64,000 nt of DNA from Bermanella sp047621325. GTDB taxonomy: Bacteria; Pseudomonadota; Gammaproteobacteria; Pseudomonadales; Oceanobacteraceae. Shown here one piece after another: positions 9,284 through 18,286 of this stretch (its first letter is position 1; each line of letters opens with the position of its first letter). A program made the position numbers and the translations under genes. The stretch lies in assembly GCA_047621325.1 (NCBI GenBank), contig JBLHLT010000007.1, forward strand, positions 1 to 64,000, read 5' to 3'. The notes under the pieces were generated by a model. That model made no database searches, was not told the DNA's origin, and was given only the letters and a program-made list of their open reading frames with translations.

Positions 9284-10036
9284 TCAAGTATCACTAGGAT
9301 CTTGAACGTCTCGAATAAATTCGTGCAAAAGGGCTTGCTCATCATCGCTGAGTGGCCTTTTTGCCAGCAAATCTGGCCTGCGTTGCCAGGTGCGCCCTAG
9401 CGCTTGTTTAAGACGCCAGCGCTTAATTTTTTTGTGGTCACCACTAAGTAACACCCCAGGTACCGGCTCGCCGTTGTAAACCTCAGGTCGAGTATAGTGT
9501 GGACAGTCTAATAAGCCATCGACGAACGAATCTTCAACAGCACTCATATCATGTCCGAGCACCCCTGGCACCAATCGGATGATGCTATCCATCATCACCA
9601 TTGCAGCCAGTTCACCACCACTTAACACGTAGTCACCTATGGACCATTCTTCGTCCACCTGCGCTTGAATCAAGCGCTCGTCTACGCCTTCGTAGCGGCC
9701 AGCTAAGAAGATTAAACCGTCTTCTTTCGCTAGAGACTCCGCCCCCGCTTGGGTTAATTGTTGCCCTTGCGGTGACAGGTAAATTACTTTGCTGTTTGGG
9801 CCCAATTTCGCTTTCGCTGCGCCTATGGCTTGCTCAAGCGGAGCCACCTTCATCAACATGCCCGGACCACCGCCATAAGGGCGCTCATCCACGGTCTGGT
9901 GCCTATCAGTGGTGAAATCACGAGGATTCCAACACGTTATATCGACCAAACCTCTACTTACCGCCCGCCCAGTGACGCCGCTTGCAGTAAGCGCTTGGAA
10001 CATCTCAGGAAAGATGGAGATGATGCCAAACTGCAT
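9284..10036 (-). CDS. trmD: tRNA (guanine-N1)-methyltransferase
   Basis: Methylates G37 of tRNAs reading CNN codons, with SAM as donor, preventing frameshifting. The SPOUT trefoil-knot segment is visible as SIGDYVLSGGELAA. The start at 10036 (MQFGIISIFPEMF) is the family start and leaves two bases between the rimM stop and trmD. An upstream ATG seven codons earlier would overlap rimM. Length is 250 residues. Confidence 0.97.
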   Translation of the reverse strand: MQFGIISIFPEMFQALTASGVTGRAVSRGLVDITCWNPRDFTTDRHQTVDERPYGGGPGMLMKVAPLEQAIGAAKAKLGPNSKVIYLSPQGQQLTQAGAESLAKEDGLIFLAGRYEGVDERLIQAQVDEEWSIGDYVLSGGELAAMVMMDSIIRLVPGVLGHDMSAVEDSFVDGLLDCPHYTRPEVYNGEPVPGVLLSGDHKKIKRWRLKQALGRTWQRRPDLLAKRPLSDDEQALLHEFIRDVQDPSDT

Positions 10037-10038
10037 GA

Positions 10039-10569
10039 TTAGAATTCCGGATCCCAATCAACTTGGATAATGCGTTTTTCAAGATCAAGGCTTTGAACGC
10101 AGTCATCGCTATACGGCAACAATCGTTCACGACCATCAATACTGTCTTTGGTAGCCTTCACAACGAGTACGTCGTTCGCGCCATTATTAAACAGATGATC
10201 TACCTGACCCAAAATCACATCGTCCGTGGTAACCACCAATAAATCTTTTAATTGGTGGTAATAGATCTCGCCTTCTTCGGTCTCTGGAAGTGCATCCATT
10301 GGAATCGCAATATCACATTGGCAATACTTTTGTGCCAGAGTCCGATCATTACAATCGTCAAGTTGAGCAACAATGCCGTTACCATGGGTACGCCATTCGC
10401 TCACCTTAACCGGCGTCCATTGGCCGTTCATATTTAACAGCCAATCACCGTACGAGAAGACGCTTTCTTTGAGCTCAGTATGACTAAATACCTTCACCCA
10501 ACCTTTAATGCCATAGACACCGGTCACTTTGCCGATAACGGTTAAATTTTCTGGTGTTTTATTCATCAA
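10039..10569 (-). CDS. rimM: Ribosome maturation factor RimM
   Basis: Assists late 30S assembly by binding S19 and the 16S head. The N-terminal RimM beta barrel opens with VIGKVTGVYGIKGWVKV, and a PRC-barrel-like C-terminal half ends in RIIQVDWDPEF. Length is 176 residues. It lies 21 bp downstream of rpsP and just before trmD in the usual operon. Confidence 0.96.
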   Translation of the reverse strand: MMNKTPENLTVIGKVTGVYGIKGWVKVFSHTELKESVFSYGDWLLNMNGQWTPVKVSEWRTHGNGIVAQLDDCNDRTLAQKYCQCDIAIPMDALPETEEGEIYYHQLKDLLVVTTDDVILGQVDHLFNNGANDVLVVKATKDSIDGRERLLPYSDDCVQSLDLEKRIIQVDWDPEF

Positions 10570-10590
10570 AGTGTCTTATTACCTGCCCAA

Positions 10591-10848
10591 TTAACCAGCA
10601 GCTTGTTGCTTTTTAGCATCTTTAAGAAGCTTAGCAACACGATCACTTGGCTGAGCGCCTTTGCTCATCCAATATTCAATGCGTTCAATATCAACACGTA
10701 GACGTTCTTCTTGACCACGAGCAACAGGGTTAAAGAAACCTACGCGCTCAATGAAGCGACCGTCGCGTGGAAAACGCTGGTCAGCTACAGATAAATGATA
10801 AAAAGGACGTTTTTTAGAGCCACCAAGGGCTAATCGAATCACTACCAT
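10591..10848 (-). CDS. rpsP: 30S ribosomal protein S16
   Basis: A small-subunit protein needed for early 16S assembly. The 85-residue sequence begins MVVIRLALGGSKKRPFYH, the bS16 signature, and the typical RDGRFIERVGF motif follows. It is the first gene of its operon, with a probable promoter about 120 bp upstream. Confidence 0.98.
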   Translation of the reverse strand: MVVIRLALGGSKKRPFYHLSVADQRFPRDGRFIERVGFFNPVARGQEERLRVDIERIEYWMSKGAQPSDRVAKLLKDAKKQQAAG

Positions 10849-10954
10849 GCGACAGTTTCTTCTCTTTTATGGGCCGGTTTTGGTATCACCCGCCGTTTAA
10901 CAAAGCGTCTCGCTCACCTAGATTAATACCTAGAATAGCCAGACACACTATAAG

Positions 10955-10991
10955 GGGCGCGTATTGTATAGGAATTAAACGGCAGAATAAA
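10955..10991 (-). promoter_or_regulatory. Probable rpsP promoter with GC-rich discriminator
   Basis: On the minus strand a TACAAT -10 box (10968-10963) is followed at once by ACGCGCCCC. Such a discriminator is known to make rRNA and r-protein promoters sensitive to ppGpp/DksA. The -35 element is weak (TTTATT-like near 10991-10986). This call is inference from sequence. Confidence 0.5.
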
Positions 10992-11039
10992 GCAGTTAAT
11001 TCCGCCAACCTAAAGCACCCAAAAGGCCCTATTCAACAA

Positions 11040-11076
11040 TAAAAAAGCCCTAATGCTTTCACATTAGGGCTTCTTT
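11040..11076 (-). terminator. Intrinsic terminator of the rpsF-rplI operon
   Basis: An 11-bp perfect stem, AAGCCCTAATG and its complement (11045-11055 and 11062-11072), has a 6-nt loop and is followed on the minus strand by T6. It lies 30 bp past the rplI stop. Confidence 0.93.
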
Positions 11077-11103
11077 TATCTTACGCCTTTAAAGGGCGAT
11101 TGA

Positions 11104-11553
11104 TTACTCTTCTGGTACAACGTGTACAGTAAGAGAAGTCGTCACGTCAGCGTGTACTTGCAGAGTGATTTCGAAAGTACCAGTAGTACGTAATGGACCA
11201 TTTGGTAGACGAATCTCAGCTTTAGTCGCTTCGATGCCAGTAGAGCCAATTAGGTCAGCAAGGTCACGAGTACCGATTGAGCCGAACAATTTACCGTCTT
11301 CGCCCGCTTTAACCGCTAGAGTCAACTCAAGTTCTTTAAGTTGCTCTGCACGCTTCTCAGCGTTAGCTAGTTTAGCTACAGCTTCTTTTTCAAGCTCAGC
11401 ACGACGAGTTTCAAACGTTGCAACGTTTGCAGCTGTTGCTGGAACCGCTTTCTTTTGAGGAATTAGGAAGTTACGGCCGTAACCAGATTTAACGGTTACT
11501 TTATCGCCAAGAGCACCTAATTTAGCCACTTTTTCTAGTAGGATTACATCCAT
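11104..11553 (-). CDS. rplI: 50S ribosomal protein L9
   Basis: A large-subunit protein that limits frameshifting. The N-terminal domain signature (MDVILLEKVAKLGALGD, then GYGRNFLIP) is followed by a long connecting helix around residues 40-75 and a C-terminal RNA-binding domain. Length is 149 residues. It is the last gene of the rpsF-rpsR-DUF2232-rplI operon. Confidence 0.98.
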   Translation of the reverse strand: MDVILLEKVAKLGALGDKVTVKSGYGRNFLIPQKKAVPATAANVATFETRRAELEKEAVAKLANAEKRAEQLKELELTLAVKAGEDGKLFGSIGTRDLADLIGSTGIEATKAEIRLPNGPLRTTGTFEITLQVHADVTTSLTVHVVPEE

Positions 11554-11620
11554 CTTTAAACACCTTACAGGGCAAGACTTACGTCTTATATGTTAATGGC
11601 CCAAACAATTGGACCTTGAA

Positions 11621-12475
11621 TTATGCCGTGTCTTTTAGTCGCTTACGAAAGTCAAAAATGACATCCAGTAACGCCACAAAAATTAGTAACGCGTACATAT
11701 ATGGCAGAAAGAACACAAAGCTAATGTAAAACGCCATCAACCACTGCTTGCTTAACTGCCCCATGGCTATAACACCATGAACCAAACTAACACCCATGAT
11801 AAACAAGGGCACCAGAATCACCGGCATCAGACTCACCCAAGATGGGTCCGACACACTAATAAAAAACACCCCTAAGGCAATCGCCACGTACCACAAAGGT
11901 AACCGCAGGGTGTGGAATTCTGCTTTAAACCCGCTAGGGTTATATAATTTTGCCTGCCAATAACGCCCCAACAATAAGCCACCTATGGAAAACAGCTGCA
12001 ACATGGCACTGATTCCACCCAATAACATGGGGAAAACCCAAGGCTGAAAGGCTTGTGCAGCCTGTACATCCATTCGACTTTCAAGGGCCTTACCGTATTC
12101 CTGCGCTCCTTGCTGCAACAACTCGACCCACTGAGGGCTCAACAATGGCAACAACCAAACACAGGCCAGACCCGCTAATGCGGATAAACTAATGGCTTTA
12201 GGCAGTGACGCGCTCACTCTAATAACGCTGGCCATCCCGGCACTGCCTAAAATCACTATAATTGCAGTGATATCTTGTTGCGCTGCAAACCAAGCAATAC
12301 CTGGTAATAACGCCGCCAACATCACATTTAAACCTTTGTTGAGGCCTTGGCTTAAAATCACCAAGGCCACAACCGCCGCACTCACCCAATACATCAGAGG
12401 AATAGCGGCGAATAGCACAGCCATAAGCGCTGCCTGACGAGGTCCCTGCATACTAAAGCGTGCAATGGCTCCCAT
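11621..12475 (-). CDS. DUF2232 integral membrane protein in the rpsR-rplI interval
   Basis: A 284-residue, very hydrophobic protein with about eight predicted membrane segments and a basic C-terminus (FDFRKRLKDTA). A gene of this kind sits between rpsR and rplI in Pseudomonas and relatives, and I assign it to the YybS/DUF2232 group on that basis and on its topology. Its function is unknown; transport or a link between translation and the envelope are guesses only. It starts 14 bp after the rpsR stop, so it is cotranscribed with the ribosomal genes. Confidence 0.85.
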   Translation of the reverse strand: MGAIARFSMQGPRQAALMAVLFAAIPLMYWVSAAVVALVILSQGLNKGLNVMLAALLPGIAWFAAQQDITAIIVILGSAGMASVIRVSASLPKAISLSALAGLACVWLLPLLSPQWVELLQQGAQEYGKALESRMDVQAAQAFQPWVFPMLLGGISAMLQLFSIGGLLLGRYWQAKLYNPSGFKAEFHTLRLPLWYVAIALGVFFISVSDPSWVSLMPVILVPLFIMGVSLVHGVIAMGQLSKQWLMAFYISFVFFLPYMYALLIFVALLDVIFDFRKRLKDTA

Positions 12476-12489
12476 AACAGCGCTACCGA

Positions 12490-12717
12490 TTACTTGTGAG
12501 AATCAGTGTATGGCAATAGCGCTACGTAACGAGCACGCTTGATAGCAGTTGCTAGCTGACGCTGATACTTAGCTTTCGTACCAGTGATACGGCTAGGAAC
12601 GATTTTGCCAGTTTCAGTTACGTAACCTTTAAGAACTTCAAGGTCTTTGTAATCGATCTCAGCAACACCTTCAGCAGAAAAACGACAGAACTTACGACGA
12701 CGGAAAAAACGAGACAT
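12490..12717 (-). CDS. rpsR: 30S ribosomal protein S18
   Basis: Binds the 16S platform as a dimer with S6. The 75-residue protein begins MSRFFRRRKFCRF and has the ARYVALLPY ending typical of bS18. It lies 14 bp downstream of rpsF. Confidence 0.98.
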   Translation of the reverse strand: MSRFFRRRKFCRFSAEGVAEIDYKDLEVLKGYVTETGKIVPSRITGTKAKYQRQLATAIKRARYVALLPYTDSHK

Positions 12718-12731
12718 AATCTATACTCCTA

Positions 12732-13154
12732 TTATTCTGCAGCGTCATCTGCATCAGATGCAGTGTCAGCGGTTTCAACTTCAGCAACTTCAGCATCTTC
12801 ACGACGTGGACGATCGTCACGACGGTCTTGACGGCTTTCAGCAGCTTTAATTGCAGAATCGCCAGTTACAGCATCTTTAGTACGAATAACCATGCTACGA
12901 ATAACAGCATCGTTGAAACGGAAAGTGTTGTTTAACTCAGTTAGAGTTTCGTTGTCGCATTCGATGTTCATAAGAACATAGTGTGCTTTGTGGATCTTTT
13001 GAATTGGGTAAGCCAGGTGACGACGGCCCCAGTCTTCAAGACGGTGGATTTGACCACCTGTTTCTTTGATAGAGCCAGTATAACGCTCGATCATTGAAGG
13101 TACTTGTTCGCTTTGATCTGGGTGTACCAGAAATACGATTTCGTAATGACGCAT
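12732..13154 (-). CDS. rpsF: 30S ribosomal protein S6
   Basis: The partner of S18 on the 30S platform. The sequence starts MRHYEIVFLVHPDQSEQ and carries the bS6 motif RRHLAYPI. The acidic tail (about residues 105-140, rich in Glu, Asp and Ala) is the region modified by RimK in E. coli and is longer here than the folded domain needs. It is the first gene of the operon, with a promoter about 100 bp upstream. Confidence 0.98.
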   Translation of the reverse strand: MRHYEIVFLVHPDQSEQVPSMIERYTGSIKETGGQIHRLEDWGRRHLAYPIQKIHKAHYVLMNIECDNETLTELNNTFRFNDAVIRSMVIRTKDAVTGDSAIKAAESRQDRRDDRPRREDAEVAEVETADTASDADDAAE

Positions 13155-13244
13155 ATAAAATGCTCCTTATGGGTTAATAGCCTTTTATCAGTGCAGAGCG
13201 CTGTAAGAGGCAAGGAGTCCTATTTACCCAACAATAGATAAATT

Positions 13245-13284
13245 AGGGGGCGCGCATTATGCACAAAAAAACATCAAAAAACAA
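13245..13284 (-). promoter_or_regulatory. Probable rpsF promoter with GC-rich discriminator
   Basis: On the minus strand TTGTTT (13284-13279), a 17-nt spacer and CATAAT (13261-13256) are followed by GCGCGCCCCC. The arrangement fits a sigma-70 promoter under stringent control and mirrors the rpsP promoter at 10955-10991. Confidence 0.6.
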
Positions 13285-13434
13285 GAAAATAACCATAGGA
13301 ACACCATAGCCTAATACGCCAAAATTTATTCTCACTCTTGGCATAAAAGGCCACCTCAAATAGCCACTTTCACCATTGGCGAAACACCAAAATACGGTAA
13401 GCTCACTGCACACAATAAAAACAACAGGTGATTC

Positions 13435-14676
13435 ATGTCATTAGGCAGGGCTTTAGGCCGTACATTAACCGGATTCGTCGTCGTAGCAGTGACTGGCGCC
13501 GCCATCTTTCATACCGAAATTCACCAGCTTTACAACACCGTGCGCTTGTTTGATGCCGATGTCATTGTTGAGCGCTTTTCTCACATGGACGCCGTTGCAC
13601 CCGTTAAGACCCTAAAAGCCAATGATAATATGCGTACTTTAACCCCTGCACTATCAAACTTGCCGGAGACATTTACTTACCAAGGTGAAGTGCGCAATCT
13701 GCAAGATTGGATGACTGATTCCAGCACCACCGCGTTTGTCGTGATCAAAGGCGACAATCTTGTTTTTGAAGACTACTACCAAGGCACGCACGCCACCGAC
13801 AAGCGTATCTCTTGGTCTATGGCAAAATCCTTTTTAAGCGCTTTATTTGGCATCGCCATAAGTGAAGGCAAGATCACTGATTTAAATGCTGCCGTTACCG
13901 ACTACGTACCCAGCCTAAAAGGCACTGGTTACGACGGCGTCACCATTAAAAACGTTTTACAAATGAGCAGTGCCGTTTATTTTGACGAAGACTACAGCAA
14001 CTTTAACAGCGACATTAACCGTTTTGGCCGCGTTATGGCGCTTGGCGGCAGCTTTGACGATTTCGCCGCCTCACTGAATAAAGACCCCAAGCATGAGCAA
14101 GGCACGTTCATGCATTATGTGAGCATCGATACTCACGTGATTGGCATGGTACTGCGCGCCGCCACTGGTAAAACCATCATGGAGTACTTTCAAGAAAAAC
14201 TATGGAGCAAATTAGGCAGCGAACAAGATGCCTTTTACATCACCGACACCACAGGCGAACCAATGGTTCTGGGCGGGTTGAACATGATAAGTCGAGACTA
14301 TGCACGCATGGGGATGTTGTATCGTGACCACGGCATGTATAACGGCGAACAAATCGTACCTGCACAATGGATAGAAGACAGCATCACCCCTGATGCCCCA
14401 CATCTAACTCCCGGCAAGCGCGACACCGCCACCACTCGCTTTGGTTATGGCTACCAATGGTGGTTACCAGAAAATCCTGATCAAGAATTTTTGGCCATTG
14501 GTATTTATGGTCAATACATATTTATTGATCGTAAAACCAATACTGTGATCGTAAAAAACAGTGCTGACCGTAGCTTTATGGAAAACGACTACGAAAGTAA
14601 ATACTTAGCCGTGGCCGCATTTCGCTCAATTGCAAGAAGCCTGCAAACAACAGAGCTAACTGCACAAACACAATAA
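13435..14676 (+). CDS. Beta-lactamase-fold serine hydrolase (class C / NylB-like)
   Basis: The N-terminus has one hydrophobic stretch at about residues 10-26, either an anchor or a signal, so the enzyme is probably periplasmic. The catalytic SxxK tetrad is S128-M-A-K131, within the ISWSMAKS context typical of 6-aminohexanoate-dimer hydrolase and EstB-type enzymes rather than true beta-lactamases. A Tyr-Val-Ser at about residue 225 replaces the YxN motif. A likely third motif lies in the FGYGYQWW region. The substrate may be an ester or amide and cannot be named from sequence. It starts after AGGTGA and stands alone, divergent from rpsF. Confidence 0.85.
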   Translation: MSLGRALGRTLTGFVVVAVTGAAIFHTEIHQLYNTVRLFDADVIVERFSHMDAVAPVKTLKANDNMRTLTPALSNLPETFTYQGEVRNLQDWMTDSSTTAFVVIKGDNLVFEDYYQGTHATDKRISWSMAKSFLSALFGIAISEGKITDLNAAVTDYVPSLKGTGYDGVTIKNVLQMSSAVYFDEDYSNFNSDINRFGRVMALGGSFDDFAASLNKDPKHEQGTFMHYVSIDTHVIGMVLRAATGKTIMEYFQEKLWSKLGSEQDAFYITDTTGEPMVLGGLNMISRDYARMGMLYRDHGMYNGEQIVPAQWIEDSITPDAPHLTPGKRDTATTRFGYGYQWWLPENPDQEFLAIGIYGQYIFIDRKTNTVIVKNSADRSFMENDYESKYLAVAAFRSIARSLQTTELTAQTQ

Positions 14677-14699
14677 TTAAACGGCATTAACATCACAAA

Positions 14700-14738
14700 A
14701 AAAAAGCCCTTTAAGAATGATCTTAAAGGGCTTTTTGT
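14700..14738. terminator. Bidirectional intrinsic terminator
   Basis: A 14-bp perfect stem (14703-14716 with 14721-14734, arm AAAGCCCTTTAAGA) with an ATGA loop has A- and T-runs on its two sides. It lies between the convergent serine hydrolase gene and the SurE-like gene. Confidence 0.94.
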
Positions 14739-14762
14739 TACTGCTATTTTTATTACCAATAA

Positions 14763-15833
14763 TTATTGTACGTTTAAATCACGCACTAATTTTTTGAATT
14801 TTAAACGTTGGAACGGATTCGCCGTTAAATTCACATCAATCGGCACAATGGTCACATTACCTTGTGCATAAGCTGTTGTATCAGCGTGATGTTTTTCGTT
14901 TACATTTTCGATAACGGGCGTACCGGTAATGCCGCCATAACTCACACTGCCCACTTCCGCATTCACGCAATCACTGTAACAGCCAACTGGTAACGCAATC
15001 GGTAATCCACCTAAAGACGGCAACTTACCTTGTACGTTTAACGTTACACCGGTGATTTCTTCTAAATAAGAATACTCAGGGTCGCCTGCTTCGTCATAGC
15101 CAGAGATTATATTGGTAGGGTAGTTAATATTTAGCGCAACACCTTTAGGTAAAAGCTGATCTTCATAACCTAACCAGCCCGGTTTTGTTTCAAGCTGCGC
15201 TACAAAACCCACCATCCAACTTGCCACTTTTTTAAAGTGCTTGTAATTAACGTAAGCACAAGACGCCTCTTTGCCTTCTGGGCAATAACGCTCAGGAATC
15301 ACCTCGTCAGTACTAAACGCAATGGCTGGCACCGCAACACCGTTTGCATAAGACAATGCATGCACAACTGCACCCACCGTACCGGAAAGATTCGTCATAG
15401 CACCCACATTACCGCCCGCGTTTGTGCCCGAAATAAGAAGATCAACAGGCTCACCATTTTGTTGCGCAATCGCAATCGCCACTTGGCCAGCCGTTGCAGG
15501 TTCAGCACCCGTACCGTCTGCCAGTGCAACAGAGTATTCATTGGCTCCTGTTTCGCCATCTTTATCCGCCTGCTTAGTGATACGCAGATTATATTTGCCT
15601 AAATTAATGGCCGCGCTAGAACCACTTTGGTTTTCAGACGAACCCGCCAGCGTCACCGTATGCCCTGCACCAACCAGTGCTTTTTTAAGGGTTTGAATAC
15701 CTGCAGCATCCCAACCATCGTCATTGGTTAATGCAATGTTAAGTGCTTGGCTCGCTTGCGCTGATAACAACAGCGGAAAGCTTAATGCTAATGCGCCTAG
15801 GGTGAGGTGTTTTTTTACAACGAAATACTTCAT
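14763..15833 (-). CDS. Exported SurE-like 5'/3'-nucleotidase
   Basis: SurE-family signatures are present: NDDG near the mature N-terminus (IALTNDDGWDAAGIQ), a Ser-rich SGSSAAI stretch, and SGTNAGGN with an LSGTVGA motif. These supply the metal and phosphate ligands in SurE phosphatases. Unlike cytoplasmic SurE (about 250 residues), this one is 356 residues and has a clear signal peptide ending near SAQASQA. It also has extra sequence, including several cysteines, that could form periplasmic disulfides. It probably removes phosphate from extracellular nucleotides. The start at 15833 fits the signal peptide and a GGA 8-9 nt upstream; an ATG four codons earlier is possible. Confidence 0.88.
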   Translation of the reverse strand: MKYFVVKKHLTLGALALSFPLLLSAQASQALNIALTNDDGWDAAGIQTLKKALVGAGHTVTLAGSSENQSGSSAAINLGKYNLRITKQADKDGETGANEYSVALADGTGAEPATAGQVAIAIAQQNGEPVDLLISGTNAGGNVGAMTNLSGTVGAVVHALSYANGVAVPAIAFSTDEVIPERYCPEGKEASCAYVNYKHFKKVASWMVGFVAQLETKPGWLGYEDQLLPKGVALNINYPTNIISGYDEAGDPEYSYLEEITGVTLNVQGKLPSLGGLPIALPVGCYSDCVNAEVGSVSYGGITGTPVIENVNEKHHADTTAYAQGNVTIVPIDVNLTANPFQRLKFKKLVRDLNVQ

Positions 15834-16282
15834 ATATTCATCCATGTATTTATTATTAATTTAATCGCCACTCAATCTGAATACAGCTGAAAACAGATTG
15901 ATTATTCATAATGACGCGAGGAGTCTAAACCAATCATTAGACAGATAGTATGTGAGAGGAGGGGTCAAAAAACACTCAAACTAATCGCTTTTCTGCACTC
16001 TAACGCTAATAAAACTCATCATTTATTTAAAAACTATGAAAATTATTTTTCAGCTAATAAGCTATGCAAGCATGTTGTGGCTTTAAGAGGCAATATTGTC
16101 TAATCACAATAATTGAAGGAAAAACAAACATATCTAATAAAATTGATTAAAAGCACTGGCAAGATAAAACAATAAATGGCAATGAACGACTAATTAAAAC
16201 CTTAGCTATAGATGACACCCTAAGCACTAAAGAGGAAAATCTGCCTAAGACTTTGAATAAAGCTGCTTTATTACGGCTCCCA
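15834..16282. other. AT-rich gene-free interval
   Basis: About 450 bp upstream of the SurE-like gene and downstream of the outer-membrane barrel gene. A 68-codon minus-strand frame here overlaps the barrel gene in another frame and lacks a ribosome binding site. No terminator, repeat or RNA gene is recognisable. Confidence 0.5.
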
Positions 16283-16882
16283 TTAAAAAGCGTAGCCAAT
16301 GAAGAACCAAAAATTATTAACAATAGAATGTGCGTTGATTCGAGTATCACCAAGGTAAGTCTTATCTTGAGGCTGAAGATATTTACGAATAGGCACTGAT
16401 ATATTCAACGTCAAACCATCGATTCCTAAATGGTTAATATCAAAATAACCAAACCCAATACCCAATGAATTACTTTCAAAATCTAACTCATCATCTAGCA
16501 CAGTATGCTGGTATAAATGCCTAAAGTGACCTGCGTTGACACTTAGATACCAGCTCGATGAACCTAAAAAACGATCATAACTCAACTCCCAACCTTGGAA
16601 TTTACCCTTTACATTATCGCCATCAACTGCAGAAGCTTCAGAGCCTGATAAATGCCGTTCTGTTAGTACGACATCCATGTAAGACAATCTCATTTGATCT
16701 TGTTTTCTAAATCGATAACCAACCTCTCCAGCAAACTTATTAAATTCATTAAGAACCATTTCATTTAATTCGTAACCCACAAACACGCCATTCTTTTGAT
16801 CGTCAGCATGAAGCCCTGCACTGCCTAAAGCGACATAGCATAAGCTCAGAACAGCCCAGAAAATATTTATATTATTTTTCAT
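16283..16882 (-). CDS. Putative outer-membrane beta-barrel protein
   Basis: No named family is recognised. The start at 16882 has AAGGA 5-6 nt upstream and opens into a signal peptide (cleavage probably after GLHA). The mature roughly 173 residues show alternating polar/aromatic strands (GVFVGYELNEM, WELSYDRFLG, GIGFGYFDINHLG) and end in WFFIGYAF. A C-terminal Phe is the usual BAM recognition signal. An eight-stranded OmpA/OmpW-sized barrel is likely, as a guess from length. It is a single gene with no visible terminator. Confidence 0.75.
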   Translation of the reverse strand: MKNNINIFWAVLSLCYVALGSAGLHADDQKNGVFVGYELNEMVLNEFNKFAGEVGYRFRKQDQMRLSYMDVVLTERHLSGSEASAVDGDNVKGKFQGWELSYDRFLGSSSWYLSVNAGHFRHLYQHTVLDDELDFESNSLGIGFGYFDINHLGIDGLTLNISVPIRKYLQPQDKTYLGDTRINAHSIVNNFWFFIGYAF

Positions 16883-17103
16883 ATCGTCCTTGATCCTGTA
16901 TTTCAATTCGCTGGGAGACTTGTTTTATTAGGCCTGCATTCTACAACGGATTGGTAATCCGCCCAATCTATAGAAACGCTCAAAGTGAAATCAATCGAAA
17001 TTTATGACTTTGTCCATATGGATTTATAAAGCTGTTGAGGCAATCGCAGCCTACATTGTATTTGAGAGTGTAGGCCAGTTTTAATTTGCGGTGAGTTAGC
17101 GGC

Positions 17104-17460
17104 TTAATTAGCCGATTGATCACTTTCTACCTGTGCCTTACGAAAATGTTCTTTTGGTAACGTACCAGTTAATGCTTGCGCGAACATCACCCAATCTGAG
17201 GCAAAGCTGTATAGCGGGTATTGAAATGTCGCTGGTCGGTTATGCTCATAAAAAAAATGCCCCACCCAAGCAAAGCCGTATCCAATGACGGGTAACAACC
17301 AAAGTAAGCTGTATTGTGCGGTTACTAAACCATAAACCAGTAACGTCAATACCAAGGAACTACCAATATAATGCAGCACACGGCAGGTAGTGTTGCTGTG
17401 TTCTGCTAAATAAAACGGGTAAAACTCTTTAAAACTGTTAATACGCGCTTGATCTGTCAT
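17104..17460 (-). CDS. DUF962 / Mpo1-like membrane protein
   Basis: A small 118-residue integral membrane protein. The motifs RVLHYIGSSL and GYGFAWVGHFFYEHNRPATF match the DUF962 family, which in yeast includes the ER alpha-oxidation dioxygenase Mpo1. The conserved His residues (HYIG, GHFFYEHNRP) probably bind iron. In bacteria the role is not established. Four hydrophobic segments are visible. It is a lone gene; 231 bp separate it from the divergent cytochrome gene. Confidence 0.85.
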   Translation of the reverse strand: MTDQARINSFKEFYPFYLAEHSNTTCRVLHYIGSSLVLTLLVYGLVTAQYSLLWLLPVIGYGFAWVGHFFYEHNRPATFQYPLYSFASDWVMFAQALTGTLPKEHFRKAQVESDQSAN

Positions 17461-17691
17461 GGAAGCCCTCTCTTACTTTTTATTATGGTTAAGTCGATTA
17501 TGCGCCTTAAGACAGAAAAACCCAGTTGCATTTAAAGCCTGATCGTTACTGAAAAGCGCCATGTGATCGATTTTGAAGGGACGTACGGAACATTTATCGA
17601 AAATACGAATCATAATCAGCTAATTTTTGCCGTTTATTATCGATTAATCTGCATATACTCTTAGCATAACAACGAATTACAGGGTTTTTCC

Positions 17692-18213
17692 ATGAATCAG
17701 TATCAAGTTTCACAAAAATGGCTACATTGGGTGAGCGCCTTTTTGATACTCGGCTTATTTGCACTGGGTGTGTGGATGCGTACTTTAGGCTATTACGATT
17801 CTTGGTATCAAACCGCGCCTAACTGGCACAAACAAATTGGTATTGTATTGCTCTTTATTATGGTAATTCGAATGACTTGGCGTTTTATTGTTAAAACACC
17901 AGACCCCCTAGAAAATCACAAACCCTGGGAGGTCATAGTCGCTCATATTACGCATTATGTTTTATATTTTGGTGTATTTTTAATTATGGCCAGCGGTTAC
18001 TTAATTGCGACTGCAGATAACCGTCCTATTGATGTATTTGGTCTGTTTAATATGCCAGTGCTATTCACGCCCTTCGAAGGCCAAGAAGACATCGCAGGCT
18101 TGATTCATGAATACGGCGCTTATGCATTAATGGCATTGGTTGCCCTGCATGTGGCAGGTGCTATTAAGCATCACATGATCGACAAAGATTCAACCTTAAA
18201 GCGCATGCTGTAA
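17692..18213 (+). CDS. Cytochrome b561 family protein
   Basis: A 173-residue, four-helix inner-membrane di-heme cytochrome b. Likely heme-ligand histidines lie in KWLHWVSA (helix 1), NWHKQIG (start of helix 2), and LIHEYGAYALMALVALH plus IKHHM (helix 4). Members oxidise ubiquinol and pass electrons to periplasmic or oxygen acceptors. It is immediately followed by a YceI gene, and b561-YceI pairs are common in proteobacteria, so the two probably form one unit that handles isoprenoid quinone-type substrates. Confidence 0.93.
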   Translation: MNQYQVSQKWLHWVSAFLILGLFALGVWMRTLGYYDSWYQTAPNWHKQIGIVLLFIMVIRMTWRFIVKTPDPLENHKPWEVIVAHITHYVLYFGVFLIMASGYLIATADNRPIDVFGLFNMPVLFTPFEGQEDIAGLIHEYGAYALMALVALHVAGAIKHHMIDKDSTLKRML

Positions 18214-18286
18214 AACATGCGTGAGTAAACTGACATTCATCAACCTAAAACTAGTAACCAACAAAATAACCCATAAGGAGATCAAC

